Source of the DNA: Patiria miniata
Taxonomy: Eukaryota > Echinodermata > Asteroidea > Valvatida > Asterinidae
Length of the DNA stretch: 64,000 nucleotides
Reading direction: 5' to 3'
Assembly: GCF_015706575.1 (NCBI RefSeq)
Contig: NW_024037074.1
Location: 17,969,334-18,033,333 of the forward strand
Every line of letters begins with the position of its first letter. Within the stretch, counting starts at the first letter, position 1. The notes under the pieces are model-generated. The model did no database searches. It was not told the DNA's origin and saw only the letters and a program-made list of their open reading frames with translations. A program made the translations under genes and the position numbers. Positions 40,701 to 47,355 of this stretch are shown here, piece by piece.

Positions 40701-43700
40701 AAACAAGGCTGCCATCGAGAAACAGCGCAGCAAGCATGCTACAATGCCCCAGATTCCAATTTCAAATGTAGTAGACCAACCAGTACGCGTTCGGATCGGA
40801 TGGAGTTATAGTCAAATTGGTCGCACTCGAATATTTTGCTGTCAAAACAAAAGTCAGGGTTGTCTTTCAAATGGAATAAATCCGGCGGCTATATCTAAAA
40901 GGATATAGCGATACCCCGTATAGCCACAACGACCTTCGTATACACAGGGTGTTTAAAAAAAAAAAGGAAACCCATCTTTAAAGGATGTTTGGACAGACGA
41001 TATGTTTATTTTACTGGCTATAAAACTGGTATCATCTCAAAGCGTAATCTCTATGCTTTTCAATGATACTATGTTTAGGTTTTCTGAGTCATGCCTCAGT
41101 GAGCATCATTGTCTTGAAAACTGGATGCAAAAATGCAGTTGGTTCACTTTCATAATAAAAACCCACTGGGCACGGTGAATTTTAATCCTCGGGAAAATGG
41201 CACATTGTTTTGAACGTGGCTTGGTCAAAACGAGAAATTCATGACAAACTTTAAATCCAGTTTTGAAACCAACCCGACTTGATTTTGGTTTCTTTTTATG
41301 CACTCGTGTCTTCTTCTTGAATACTTATTCTCATGCCCACCATGCCTATTGTGTTTGACATGAAAGTGAACCAACTGCAATTCTACAACAAAATCTTATG
41401 ACAGTGGCGCTCACTGATGCATGACCATGGAAATGTAAACAAGGTATCATTGAAAAGCATAGAGATTACGCTTTCAGATGATAACAGTTTTATAGCCAGT
41501 AAACATTTAGTCTGTCCATACTGGTTCTTCAAAGTTGGGTTTCCTTTTCAAGTTATTGAAACACCCTGTATAACTATGAGCCACAGAAGCCAGAGCACTC
41601 AGCTTGAGCCTAAAATGGAGTCACTTGAGACAAACCTGGACGCCATTTATAAATAAATTAAGTAACACTTAATTAAATTTATGGATGAATGGTCCTTCAA
41701 TTGAGTGCATCACAACCCAAGCTGCATATGGCACTTACATATTACAGGGAACAAAGCAGAAAGCGGGAATCCATTTAGTACGTGGTTACATAACCATGAA
41801 ATGCAAATCATGAGTACAATGGAAAATTCACTGAAGCCTGTACAACCAAGACGCTCAGGGAGACATGTGAAGCGTCAGTAATAGTTGGGCCAGCAACAAG
41901 ACAGCAGCCATTTTCTGCTTGGCAGATTCAAATTTTCACCTCCGTCGCCCCACTGTCCACTCACAAAAGCTATTATAATCAGCATCACCCGGGGGTTTGA
42001 GTTCTTAAGGTGTAAATTTACAATGAATTAGGTTGCAATGAGTATGCGAGGAAAAAGAAGATCAAAGGGAATGACAGATAAAGGTTAACTTAAATATTAT
42101 GAATAAAGCTCACGACAATAATTACTTGAATTAAAACGTTTTGGTAGTTAAGAAGGCATAACGTCAACAGGTCTTTAACCGAATAAAATTGCCATCTGAT
42201 ATTTGCTAACTATCGAGATGAAAGTAAACAAAAGACACTTGATAATTAACAAAGGTCAATAATCTCATAAATCGGATTAAATTATGTATGTATTCTATGT
42301 ATTAAAAAGCTAAAGCAAAAGATGTGATAACTTTAATTTATTAATACAGTAAAAGTTATATTACAAATTATGAAAGGACTCCTTAACCCCACAAGTCATG
42401 CTGTAATTCAAAATTACTTATTTGGTGAATAAATGACCAGTAAAGACATAAATGATTTTATTTGACAAGAGTCGATATCGATGAACTGTCAGAGGAGATA
42501 CGTAGGTCTACATAATGGAATGTTTAACTTTTCGCACTCCCATTTTTTTTTTTTTTTTTGGTGTCTGCATTCGAATCCTCTTCTTATCTGCTGTAACGTA
42601 CACTTCTTCATCTCGTCTTTAAAGATTTTCGAGCCACGGTCGAACGTTTGGTGACACGCAAATTGTATGCAAACCCGCGCGCCATCCAACGGACTTTAAA
42701 CACTATGACGTCATTCGATCAGGAACGTGGACTTAGCTGTTGGTTGGTCAATTTGGATGTCATGTTTTTTGTAATACAACCGGTTGCCGCAGACCCGATA
42801 TAGAGGGCGTCCGCTGAATGGTCAGAATCTCAAGGTCAAGACGCATAATTAATCGCCACCTGTGCTTGTATATCATTATACCCTCGCAGTGCCAGACTAG
42901 GGGCATGGCTCCGGACCACGCCCTCACTGAAACTTCCCCTTCATACATAAAAAATTCAAACCCCTCCCCCGTTTCCTGAAAGCTAGATCCGCCCTTGACT
43001 ACCAATTTCAAAGCTTTTATACGATTTTTTTCTTATCTAATTCGTTTTAACTCAAGAACAATGGGTCTAAACCTTTATTCCCGTGGAAGCCATTTTCGAT
43101 CGTGTTCCCTGAATCTATTTGATAAATTGTAAATTGTTGAATGGGATGGTACCAGGCTATTTTGATTGGAGTGCGTTCCAAGCCTCGCTTTCAATATTTT
43201 TTTTTTAAATGAGGCTTATAACATTAGGAAATGTTTTAATTATTCACCAAAATTTAAATTATTCACCAGAGCAGACTGGCATTAATTTGTACTGAAGTTT
43301 TATTTCATTGCTTTCATTTCTACTCGCAGGTAAAAAAGAAAAGAAAACTTCGCTGTCTTCGCGAATAAAGTCTATTCGCTCTTTTCACACTTCCGCCATG
43401 GGCATGCAGAGCCTCGATCTGGCAACTTTACACAATGAATATAGCCGGTTCAGTGATTCCCGTGTCGCGGTATAGATAACTGAACCGGCTATTTTTATTG
43501 TGTAAACTTTCCAGATCGAGGCTCTGCATGCCCAATGGCGGAGTGTGAAAAGAGCGAATTGGCCATTACAGACCACAAATTCGTATCCTTGTGGAGACTC
43601 ACACACAATAGGGAACAAAACATTGTAAAGGTCTCCACAGGGCAATTTCTATAGATGAATAGGTCTCCACAAGGTTTTCACGAAATAGATATATGGGTTT

Positions 43701-44038
43701 TACTCAAAAACTAGGAATTTCCAAGGTGGGTTGATTTGTCGCAAATGGAAGAGTTTTAGAAAAGGGATATTAATTCCAAATTTCAGGCAAGGAAACTCAT
43801 TCTGGTTTAAATAAGAGCATTTTGAAACTTCACTTTCAAAATTGAACACTTTACTACACGAGAACAAAGAAATGTCTCCACAAGGATACAAATTTGAGAA
43901 GGGCGGGCAGCTTACCGTTGTGGCTACCGCTGATGACTGGAGGAGGGTTGCCGCCCACGTCCACTGTGAGACTACGGTAGTGGCTGTCAGTCCCATGGAC
44001 ACCTGACCACCTGCATCGAAGTCCGTGTCCAGATTGGC
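13402..44038 (-). CDS. DUR3: DUR3-like urea/proton symporter (sodium:solute symporter family), 5' incomplete
   Basis: Ten exons join on the minus strand: 44038-43916, 40238-40028, 38375-38160, 26306-26184, 22759-22553, 21091-20803, 19902-19740, 16097-15884, 15004-14821, 13765-13402. All introns are GT-AG, all phases agree, and the product is 697 codons plus a stop. It aligns end to end with plant DUR3. Landmarks are VVSQWTWAATLLQSS (about residue 22), GISGPFWYASGAT (43), NVIVTAMLMLG (101), GGLGATF (about 150), NIVGNFGTVFVDQSYW (221), LMAVTSTGSAEVIA (315) and YSAMGVFIGSSVVP (451). DUR3 proteins are multi-pass plasma-membrane transporters that import urea with a cation; here the function is inferred from homology. 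A Cys-rich cytoplasmic insert follows the segment around residue 330. Plant DUR3 has about 75 residues before the first motif seen here; those exons were not found, so the start is unknown. No stop or frameshift interrupts the ten exons, so the gene looks intact. Confidence 0.95.
13766..14820. other. Intron of the DUR3-like gene, nothing recognised
   Basis: About 1.05 kb. A GC-richer block at about 14330-14560 contains overlapping frames on both strands, but I recognise no domain and no clear element ends. Confidence 0.5.
14821..15004 (-). CDS. DUR3: DUR3-like exon (LLSGGL segment)
   Basis: The acceptor is TTCCCACAG|ATAAC and the donor GTCAA|GTAAGT, phase 1 to phase 2. It encodes DNNFELSMLIGNCTSLLSGG, a membrane segment matching the plant LVAILTGGL region, and then a cytoplasmic stretch, RKEIWEKTRDIDNPLSPW. 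Confidence 0.94.
15150..15499 (-). mobile_element. Deu-like SINE, copy 1 (diverged)
   Basis: It is homologous to the better-preserved copy at 62370-62658, in the same minus orientation. Shared pieces include TGGTAATGAAACCA, AAGCCTGAAGAAACC, a GTAGGGRCTGAAA block and a tRNA-like head ending in the complement of AACCTGACTG. The head's B box has decayed and the head carries an extra segment. It sits inside an intron of the DUR3-like gene, on the gene's sense strand. Confidence 0.65.
15884..16097 (-). CDS. DUR3: DUR3-like exon (SAMGVFIGS segment)
   Basis: The acceptor is CTTTCAG|GTAAC and the donor GAAG|GTAAAA, phase 0 to phase 1. It encodes VTLSGVYSAMGVFIGSSVVP, then a second membrane segment, ASGALIGMVLGITAWLVSAS, and a short outward loop. 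Confidence 0.95.
16135..16253. repeat. Palindromic MITE with arms of about 50 bp
   Basis: AAGACATAATGACGTCATG... at the left pairs with ...CAAAGTATGATGTCTTAAG at the right, and CTTTCCTATGGGAG pairs with CTCCCATAGGAAAG around a 20-bp loop. It begins about 40 bp upstream of the acceptor of the exon at 15884-16097. Confidence 0.75.
16290..16950. repeat. Minisatellite with a unit of about 20 bp
   Basis: About 30 imperfect tandem copies of a GACAGTGCCGGTTTGGACGA-like unit fill about 660 bp. Variants alternate at the start (GACAGTACC, GATAGTTCC) and in the middle. The minus strand stays open for long stretches (150- and 180-codon frames rich in repeated S-K-P and T-V) simply because the repeat lacks stops, so these are not treated as genes. 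It lies in a DUR3-like intron. Confidence 0.85.
16951..19518. other. Intronic sequence, nothing recognised
   Basis: AT-rich intron with no supported gene. A 19-bp direct duplication, GTCCAAATGTGCTCTACCG, occurs near 17964-18000. Short frames at 18350-18625 have no splice or domain support. Confidence 0.5.
19519..19651. mobile_element. Internally deleted copy of the AGGATC-ended MITE family
   Basis: Inverted ends AGGATCAC...GATCCT lie between TA-rich flanks. It contains the family words TAATGACACCGCTCAAAA and GATAAATGCAAATGATCC. At about 130 bp it is far shorter than its relatives at 33850, 39298 and 44085, and it lies about 90 bp 3' of the exon at 19740-19902. Confidence 0.65.
19740..19902 (-). 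CDS. DUR3: DUR3-like exon, end of Cys-rich insert and next TM
   Basis: The acceptor is TACGCAG|GTCCC and the donor TTACAG|GTATG, phase 2 to phase 0. It continues the insert with KECKRALKPTYKCKTHG, then RTYLELLKVKRDW and a hydrophobic segment, ILWVSIAIIPLTLVFNILQ. This exon is shorter than 60 codons, so it was found by reading between conserved blocks rather than by frame length. Confidence 0.9.
19903..20802. other. Intron; includes an 80-bp segment shared with 28500-28590
   Basis: No gene. The segment at about 20705-20790 (TAATATGGCGGACAGTAACC, then CACTTCTAACAGC) matches about 28530-28610 in the same orientation with mismatches, so both are copies of an undefined repeat. One lies immediately upstream (genomically) of the exon at 20803. 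Confidence 0.45.
20803..21091 (-). CDS. DUR3: DUR3-like exon with start of the Cys-rich insert
   Basis: The acceptor is TGTTTTAG|GATTG and the donor AACAG|GTGAG, phase 1 to phase 2. It encodes SPIVAKELMGSTGG, then LMAVTSTGSAEVIAITSIIV with the conserved Ser/Thr pair region of SSS transporters, YDLYQIHLKPY, and then a Cys-rich loop containing CLLCGKSRGRMAN and CSCCSMGNCTSC. Plant DUR3 lacks this loop at that site. Confidence 0.95.
21945..22437. repeat. Large palindrome (about 485 bp) between TTAA repeats
   Basis: The arms of about 240 bp (starting AGAGGTTGTGGAATGCTCG at 21949) are close reverse complements around a short centre near 22190. TTAA flanks both ends. Only a few mismatches and one insertion of about 15 bp in the right arm separate them. 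Frames within it are arm sequence, not genes. It ends about 115 bp from the donor of the exon at 22553-22759. Confidence 0.85.
22553..22759 (-). CDS. DUR3: DUR3-like exon (NFGTVFVDQ segment)
   Basis: The acceptor is CCTTGCAG|GAAAT and the donor CAAG|GTATAA, phase 1 to phase 1. It encodes NFGTVFVDQSYWQSSVAAKP, then GFLVGGMVWFAIPFTFSTTM, both strongly conserved in DUR3, and then a hydrophilic loop. The donor has T at +5 rather than the usual G. Confidence 0.95.
22760..25653. other. Intron with several long poly-C tracts
   Basis: Poly-C runs occur near 22947, 23135 and 23255, surrounded by repeat-like purine/pyrimidine-biased DNA. A short direct duplication, GGCATTCATTAAA, occurs near 23968 and 23989. 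No gene was recognised. Confidence 0.5.
25654..26151. mobile_element. Foldback element with 8-bp TSD
   Basis: A perfect direct repeat, CGACATTA, lies at 25654-25661 and 26144-26151. The element (25662-26143) has ends TTAGCCTTTAGTCAA and the complement of TTGACTAAAGGCTA, and arms of about 130 bp that include GACTAGCACGAGCGGC and GCGAGGGCCTTTACT-like blocks. No transposase. It abuts the donor side of the exon at 26184-26306, ending 33 bp from the exon. Confidence 0.82.
26184..26306 (-). CDS. DUR3: DUR3-like exon (NIVG segment)
   Basis: The acceptor is TTTAG|GATCAG and the donor GTGG|GTAAG, phase 1 to phase 1. It encodes SVERVYNLLSCSEGPADNWQ followed by LTFLSPPSIMFGIVNIVG. The variable extracellular loop here is shorter than in plant DUR3. 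The intron upstream of this exon is 11.9 kb, the longest of the gene. Confidence 0.93.
26645..26870. mobile_element. MITE with ACACTGTAAAAA termini
   Basis: It begins ACACTGTAAAAAAAA and ends CGTTTTTACAATGT, with internal TTGGGCAAAA and TACCCAAC words. An inner palindrome, GATAATTCGACCAG, pairs with CTGGTCGAATTATC. Elements with CACTGTAAAAA ends are common in animal genomes; the superfamily is not determined here. Confidence 0.65.
27040..27255 (-). mobile_element. Copy of the 43575-43896 repeat family, opposite orientation
   Basis: The complement of this segment matches 43660-43895: TCCTTGTGGAGACATTTC, AAAATGCTCTTATTTTAACC, ATATCCCTTTTCTAAAACTC and CCTAGTTTTTGAGTAAAA. The first half of the family is not present here. 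Confidence 0.7.
27256..31342. other. Long intronic stretch, nothing recognised
   Basis: About 4 kb within the largest DUR3-like intron. Frames up to about 108 codons occur at 30685-31148 but have no domain or splice support. GGTCAGAGCTTACTGACC near 27280 is a small inverted motif. A copy of the 20705-20790 segment lies at about 28500-28610. Confidence 0.45.
31606..32880. mobile_element. Middle hAT-like insertion with AAGGCC arrays
   Basis: The insertion spans 31614-32872 and is flanked by the exact 8-bp repeat GTTTTGAG (31606-31613, 32873-32880). The uninterrupted relative at 54 kb has this octamer once at the same site. Both ends carry arrays of CAAGGC/CAAGGCCAAGG; the right terminus complements to CAGTGATGTAGTGCCTTG, an hAT-style end. 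CTCAAGCCTCGAGGCCAAGG occurs in both arrays in the same orientation. The frames reading GQGQG come from the array. Confidence 0.85.
31823..32160. mobile_element. Inner hAT-like MITE with 8-bp TSD
   Basis: The element at 31831-32152 is flanked by TCATCACG at 31823-31830 and 32153-32160. Its ends CAAGGGCGGATCCAG and the complement of CTGGATCTGGCCTTA are inverted. It contains a poly-G/poly-C pair at the left and poly-T/poly-G at the right. Relatives lie at 9056-9262 and, in part, near 42999, 46149 and 55280. Confidence 0.85.
32988..33849. other. Intronic stretch with a poly-G run
   Basis: A GGGGGTGTGGGGGG tract lies near 33287. No gene or element ends recognised. Confidence 0.45.
33850..34186 (+). 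mobile_element. AGGATC-ended MITE family copy
   Basis: It starts GATCATTTGCATTTATCC and ends TTTGATCCTA. It aligns in order with 44085-44455 over ATCAAAGATCGCACTGGTA-like, ATTCCGTCTGGCTTGCTGTC, AAAAGTGTAATATCC and GCTATTATTGGAAACGAAC blocks. Confidence 0.75.
34187..35554. other. Intronic stretch, nothing recognised
   Basis: No supported gene. TTTAAAGGGATATTACGG near 34970 resembles a MITE terminus, but its partner was not found. Confidence 0.4.
35553..36292. mobile_element. DNA transposon-like element with AAGGGCCTGTCACA ends
   Basis: The left end AAGGGCCTGTCACATTATAT and the right end, complementing to AAGGCCCTGTCACACTGTCT, lie between TA dinucleotides. Words such as GCGCTC and GCGCAT recur through the interior, which is clearly GC-richer than the flanks, and GTATAAATACC lies at about 35888. 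No transposase frame. The TA flanks suggest a 2-bp TSD. Confidence 0.7.
36310..36402. repeat. MITE end with GAAATCGGCCCC terminus
   Basis: Paired blocks CGTCTTAGGTTTGGTGAAATC and CGTCTTAGCGTTTCGTGAAATCGG recur as direct and inverted copies, and the segment ends GAAATCGGCCCCAG, a common animal MITE terminus. The other end was not found, so this is a fragment. Confidence 0.4.
36403..38159. other. Intronic stretch, nothing recognised
   Basis: A poly-G run near 37142 and the small hairpin GCAGGTTTAATCAAACCTG near 37548 are the only structures seen. Confidence 0.45.
38160..38375 (-). CDS. DUR3: DUR3-like exon (GGLGATF segment)
   Basis: The acceptor is TTTCAAG|GCGG and the donor CTCG|GTAAG, phase 1 to phase 1. 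It encodes GCAVLTALVDGLSLELAAMT, then a membrane segment with YTFIGGLGATFYVSYFNTS, a conserved SSS-family re-entrant region, and a further hydrophobic segment ending in KVYHDPTDSPDNPLG. Confidence 0.95.
38376..39297. other. Intronic stretch, nothing recognised
   Basis: AT-rich, without supported features. Confidence 0.45.
39298..39923 (-). mobile_element. AGGATC-ended MITE copy interrupted by a second MITE
   Basis: Its complement matches the family copies at 33850-34186 and 44085-44455 on both sides of an insertion. Both inverted ends (AGGATCATTTGC... and ...GCAAATGATCCT) are present. The shared block ATTCCGTCTGGCTTGCTGTC lies on one side, and GAAACGGACAAAATG plus ACACCGCTCAAAA on the other. 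Confidence 0.78.
39459..39785. mobile_element. Inner palindromic-ended MITE
   Basis: Its ends share about 55 bp as reverse complements, including GCAATGCAGTGCGCCACC, AAGAGTTTGCC and GGAGAGT. It interrupts the surrounding AGGATC-family copy, and AATT(C) appears at both junctions as a probable short TSD. The 105- and 81-codon frames here are not supported as genes. Confidence 0.75.
40028..40238 (-). CDS. DUR3: DUR3-like exon (GPFWYASGA segment)
   Basis: The acceptor is CCGCAG|ACGGG and the donor CTAG|GTGAGG, running from phase 0 to phase 1. It encodes TGISGPFWYASGATIPLLLF, then a basic loop (MKTRAPGAKTF), then HLVYCFFALLTNVIVTAMLM, which is a loop between two membrane segments in the family fold. 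Confidence 0.95.
40409..40582. repeat. Possible small inverted-repeat element
   Basis: ATCCGACTCC at the left (present twice, about 40422 and 40439) is mirrored by GGAGTCGGAT at the right (about 40568). The termini are imperfect and no TSD was read. Confidence 0.35.
40939..41572. mobile_element. Foldback element with TACACAGGGTGTTT ends
   Basis: The element at 40941-41570 lies between TA dinucleotides, with ends TACACAGGGTGTTT and the complement of AAACACCCTGTA. Arms of at least 180 bp are reverse complements, sharing GGAAACCC, GGACAGAC, ACTGGCTATAAAACTG, AATCTCTATGCTTTTCAATG and GCAGTTGGTTCACTTTCAT. The arms have diverged and differ in spacing. Confidence 0.8.
41656..42960. other. Intronic stretch, nothing recognised
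   Basis: AT-rich, with a poly-T run near 42546. No gene. The plus frame at 41417-41656 is arm sequence of the preceding foldback. Confidence 0.45.
42955..43000. mobile_element. End fragment of the GGGCGGATC hAT-like family
   Basis: CTAGATCCGCCCTTG ends here; its complement, CAAGGGCGGATCTAG, matches the terminus of the complete element at 31831. It is preceded by a C-rich stretch, as in the family. The other end was not found. Confidence 0.5.
43376..43558. repeat. Nearly perfect palindrome with arms of about 80 bp
   Basis: CGCTCTTTTCACACT...ATAGCCGGTTCAGT is mirrored as ACTGAACCGGCTAT...AGTGTGAAAAGAGCG around a loop of about 20 bp. The arms differ only at a few positions, so it looks young. 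Confidence 0.82.
43575..43896 (+). mobile_element. MITE with TATCCTTGTGGAGA ends, next to a DUR3-like exon
   Basis: Inverted ends CAAATTCGTATCCTTGTGGA and TCCACAAGGATACAAATTTG bound it; a GGTCTCCACA motif recurs inside. About 240 bp match 27040-27255 in reverse. It ends about 19 bp beyond the donor side of the exon at 43916-44038. Confidence 0.75.
43916..44038 (-). CDS. DUR3: DUR3-like exon, first one located (41 codons)
   Basis: The acceptor is TTCCACAAG|GCC and the donor ACG|GTAAG; the exon starts and ends in phase 0. It encodes NLDTDFDAGG, then SMGLTATTVVSQWTWAATLL, matching the TM-proximal WTWAA core that is the most conserved DUR3 signature. It must be preceded by at least one exon ending in phase 0. 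Transposon ends lie only about 20 bp beyond its donor and about 46 bp upstream of its acceptor. Confidence 0.93.
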
Positions 44039-44084
44039 CTTGTGGAACAGATAAAATGGTCACAGTATGTTTAATGGCATCATA

Positions 44085-44455
44085 TAGGGTAATTTGCATT
44101 TATCCCTAAATTAACCTACCGAATTATTATCAAAAAAGCTTATTTGGATCAAAGATCGCACTGGTACTAAACACTCCCTGAAACTATTCCGTCCGGCTGG
44201 CTGTCATTTTATAGAAGATATTAAGAAATGTAGGTGATTTTCAACGATCAGTCAATTGACAAATCTTTGGAAGTATAGACATCGACGAAAATTGTGTTTC
44301 GTGATTAAAATAATGTGCATGGTTTTTCACTGTTTTTTCTAAAAGTGTAATATTCCCTGAGCTGAAACTTCAACCTGTTAGGTTTTGAACAAGATCCATA
44401 TCTTGAGTGCTGTTATTATTGGAAACGAACTTGCATGAAAAACACATGATCATAT
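44085..44455 (+). mobile_element. AGGATC-ended MITE copy next to a DUR3-like exon
   Basis: It aligns with 33850-34186 in the same orientation. Its termini have decayed (ATAGGGTAATTTGCATTTAT at the left, TGATCATATATGCC at the right). It begins about 46 bp upstream of the acceptor at 44039, so only that stretch can hold the branch point and pyrimidine tract unless the element supplies them. Confidence 0.72.
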
Positions 44456-44498
44456 ATGCCTTTAAATAGTCATACCTGAACAGTACGGTTACACACCT

Positions 44499-44620
44499 AT
44501 GTTCCGACAACCCGATGTTACGACTGCACATATTCCTATCCCTATCCCTAACCCTAACCCTAACCGGGAGCAACACAATGTTATGCGCGGATTGTCGGAA
44601 CATGGGGGTGTCGGAACATA
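44499..44620. repeat. Inverted repeat enclosing a telomere-like tract
   Basis: TATGTTCCGACA at 44499 is mirrored by TGTCGGAACAT at 44593 and TGTCGGAACATA at 44609. Between them, 44535-44565 is CCCTAT/CCCTAA repeated about five times. The tract is too short for a telomere fusion scar; it looks like part of a small repeat element that contains it. Confidence 0.65.
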
Positions 44621-44911
44621 GAGCAGACATTAACGTTACACTGGAAATTAAACCTTGAAAGGAATTATATTTGTCAGGTGTCAATATGTCGTTGCCGATC
44701 CAGTTATGAGCCTTTTTTCTACAGTCTTTATCTTTTTACTGAATCACTTACATGTTCTAAACAAGGGATAGGATTTAAATCAACCTTTTACCTGAATGTG
44801 CATCCCGTTTCAAAATAAAAGAAACCAGTGGTTTCAAATCTCACCGAGTTGTTCATGAACTCTCACTTTACATTTAAAAGTATCAAAAAATACGCACTTT
44901 TGAAGAAAGGT

Positions 44912-45120
44912 AATAAGCCTTTTCGGAGTTCCAACTGCGCATTCATAACCTGTGACAACGCGCATTGTTTGTCTCAAATGGCCTTTGACAACATCGCGCC
45001 ACTGACTTTACAAAAAGGCTGTTTGTGCATTGTGGGTACTGTCAAAGGGCATTTGAGACAAACAATGTGCGTTGTCACAGGTTACGAATGCGCGCAGTTG
45101 GAACTCCGAAAAGGCTTATT
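44912..45120. repeat. Palindromic MITE with arms of about 85 bp
   Basis: AATAAGCCTTTTCGGAGTTC and TTTGTCTCAAATG(G/C)CCTTTGACA at the left are repeated as reverse complements at the right, ending ...GAACTCCGAAAAGGCTTATT. Arm identity is high. Confidence 0.8.
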
Positions 45121-46020
45121 CATATTCACATAGAAGAGTTACTTCTGACGAAACGTTATTTGCGATCAATAGTATGGGATTTTGAGATTTTTCCGCAACC
45201 TTCGCGTCTCCGGAGGAAAAAAAAATCGTTGGCAACGAATCAGCTGATTGATCATGTTTCCCTGGAAACTCATTTTCAATGTAGGCGTACTTCAAGAACA
45301 CGGCGTGCAGCTTTTCAAACATGTCAATGAATTGTTCGGTATTCTGATCCAGTGACGAGCAACCGCCAAGCTGTAAAGTAATGAAAATCCGAAATTTAGT
45401 ATGACCTTCGATTCGGCTCTTGATTTTATTAGCACAAGAGCGCAAAACAACTGCATACTCTTAATACAATGAACTGCCGTAGGCCTTGGGCGTACACAAT
45501 TGAGATGCATAAGTTTTGCAGACGGTGTCTGAACGTCGTGTATCTAATAATGCAAGCAGGAGTGCTAATCATGTGTGAAATGTGGTGCGTGTGACGTCAG
45601 CATTACGTCAATGTGGATACAGTCCTGCGTAAATACGTGATTCTTCATTAAGTAAGAGCTTTCTTGAATCAAAGCGTTACTTTTGATATGTGAGACCCAC
45701 ATTCAGATTTGGCCTTTCTCATTAATGGCAAAATAAAGTATTCAACGTCGTAGTGTGCCCTAGAATTTCGCCATTAAAACGTAGATCCATCGGGAAAATG
45801 GCATGCATTCCCGTCTTTGATGTATCACTGAACTTTTTTAGGACCCGATTTTCAAATTTTTCCCCTGTAATTTGAACCCCCAAAAAGAGGAGTTTCTTTA
45901 AATCTGGGTCTAACCAACGGAATTAAGCTGATCCACACTATAGTTCAGGCAGTGACGTCAGAAATTATTCACATCTTTTCATACATGACTGGAAAAGCAT
46001 GTCGCGAAGTGAACTCGCAA
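45121..46020. other. Non-genic or intronic stretch with one weak exon-like frame
   Basis: On the minus strand, CATTACTTTACAG| near 45375 looks like an acceptor and opens a frame of about 85 codons that starts LGGCSSLDQNTEQFIDMFEK. No good donor follows, and the frame ends inside the neighbouring MITE. It does not match the missing DUR3 N-terminus, so I do not call it a gene. Confidence 0.3.
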
Positions 46021-46029
46021 TGAAGAATC

Positions 46030-46152
46030 CAAAGGGGGGGGGGACAGCCCACCTTGGGCCAGGAAAAAAAATTACAGGGAAAAATTGCTGCTAAACCCTA
46101 ATGACAACTAACCCACCCATCCCCCCAGCAAAACCAGGATCCGCCCTTTCCC
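46030..46152. mobile_element. End fragment of the GGGCGGATC hAT-like family
   Basis: A poly-G run (about 46036), C-rich text and the terminal CAGGATCCGCCCTT (complement AAGGGCGGATCCTG) match the family end seen at 31831. No TSD readable. Confidence 0.5.
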
Positions 46153-47355
46153 GCTATAACAATTTCCCAGCTAGCTGCAGAATCCCCAAACTTGATTATT
46201 TATTTATTAGCCTAAAAAGCTCATTTAATCACATCCCACGTACACATCTACATTACAAGAAGGCGCTGTGGCACTTCAATCAATTGTACATGTTTCCTGT
46301 TCAACAAATTCACCAACCGCCATTCAAACCCGACTACGAATTCAGCTCCAAATGAAAGGATGATGTCAATTTATTACATTAGTTCCCCCACCAACCCACC
46401 CACCAATACCGGCACAAATTGTTCCTGGCAAGTTCTACGGACCAAGGTTTTGGTGTCAATTAGGCGAGAACCTCTCGAGCAATTTTACTGATTATGGTCG
46501 TGGGAGTATAATACCGTCGGCCTCACGCATGCAGTCTTCGGCAGGGCTGTTTAATATGTAATTAGTTTTCCAGGGTCAATTCCCAAAGCAGTTTCTTCGC
46601 ACGGCCGATACAGGTTTGATGTATTCTAAGATTCTTGCCGCATTGGCTCTCGTTCTATTTTATAATTTTACAGGCAATGGGCACTGTGTTTTGCAATGGG
46701 CACTGTGTTTTGCCGATTCAAACTACGATAAATCTGGAGCAGGGTATTATTAAAAACAAATCTAACCCGTTGAAATTTCAGCTCAGAAGATGGATATACT
46801 TTTTGAGAAAACTGTGTATAATTATGGAGATCAATGGCCCCGCCCATGGGACGTCGTTGCTAGGTAAAATGGCGCCCTATTTGTTGATGCACTGAGCCTA
46901 CACGACAGAATTATACACTCGGAACTTTGAAGACGATGTTTTCATGCTTATGAACACTCTTTTGTAATCATTCTCAGAAATGTGAAACTTGGATTTACAT
47001 CATCTCTGGTATTTATCTAGCTTATACATCTGGGAATTAAATGTGAGTAGAATGGTGGAAACTAACTGTGTGGCATATAATAAATGCATCATCCAGAACC
47101 CAGATATCGTTTTGTTCAGTTATCTATCTTAAAACGTCGTCAATGTATGGTGATTTGTTTGTAATCATCCGGTGCTACAATGTTTGTTTACATATCAGTA
47201 CTGTACACTAAGACAATCTTCATGGCTATACACCCATTCTCTCGCAATTTTGAACATTCAAAGAGCCAACACACGGAACAGGATCTAAGATTTCAGTAGG
47301 TCAAATTCTCAAAACACAGACACGCAGTGTTCCACGTCGAATCATGTATATCTTA
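46153..47355. other. Non-genic stretch, nothing recognised
   Basis: A short direct duplication, GGCAATGGGCACTGTGTTTT-like, lies at about 46673-46713. No gene. Confidence 0.45.

Noticed and set aside
45130-45375. Minus-strand exon with LGGCSSLDQNTEQFIDMFEK as the missing DUR3 5' exon
   Set aside because: The sequence does not resemble the expected first membrane segment, no good donor follows, and the frame runs into a palindromic MITE.
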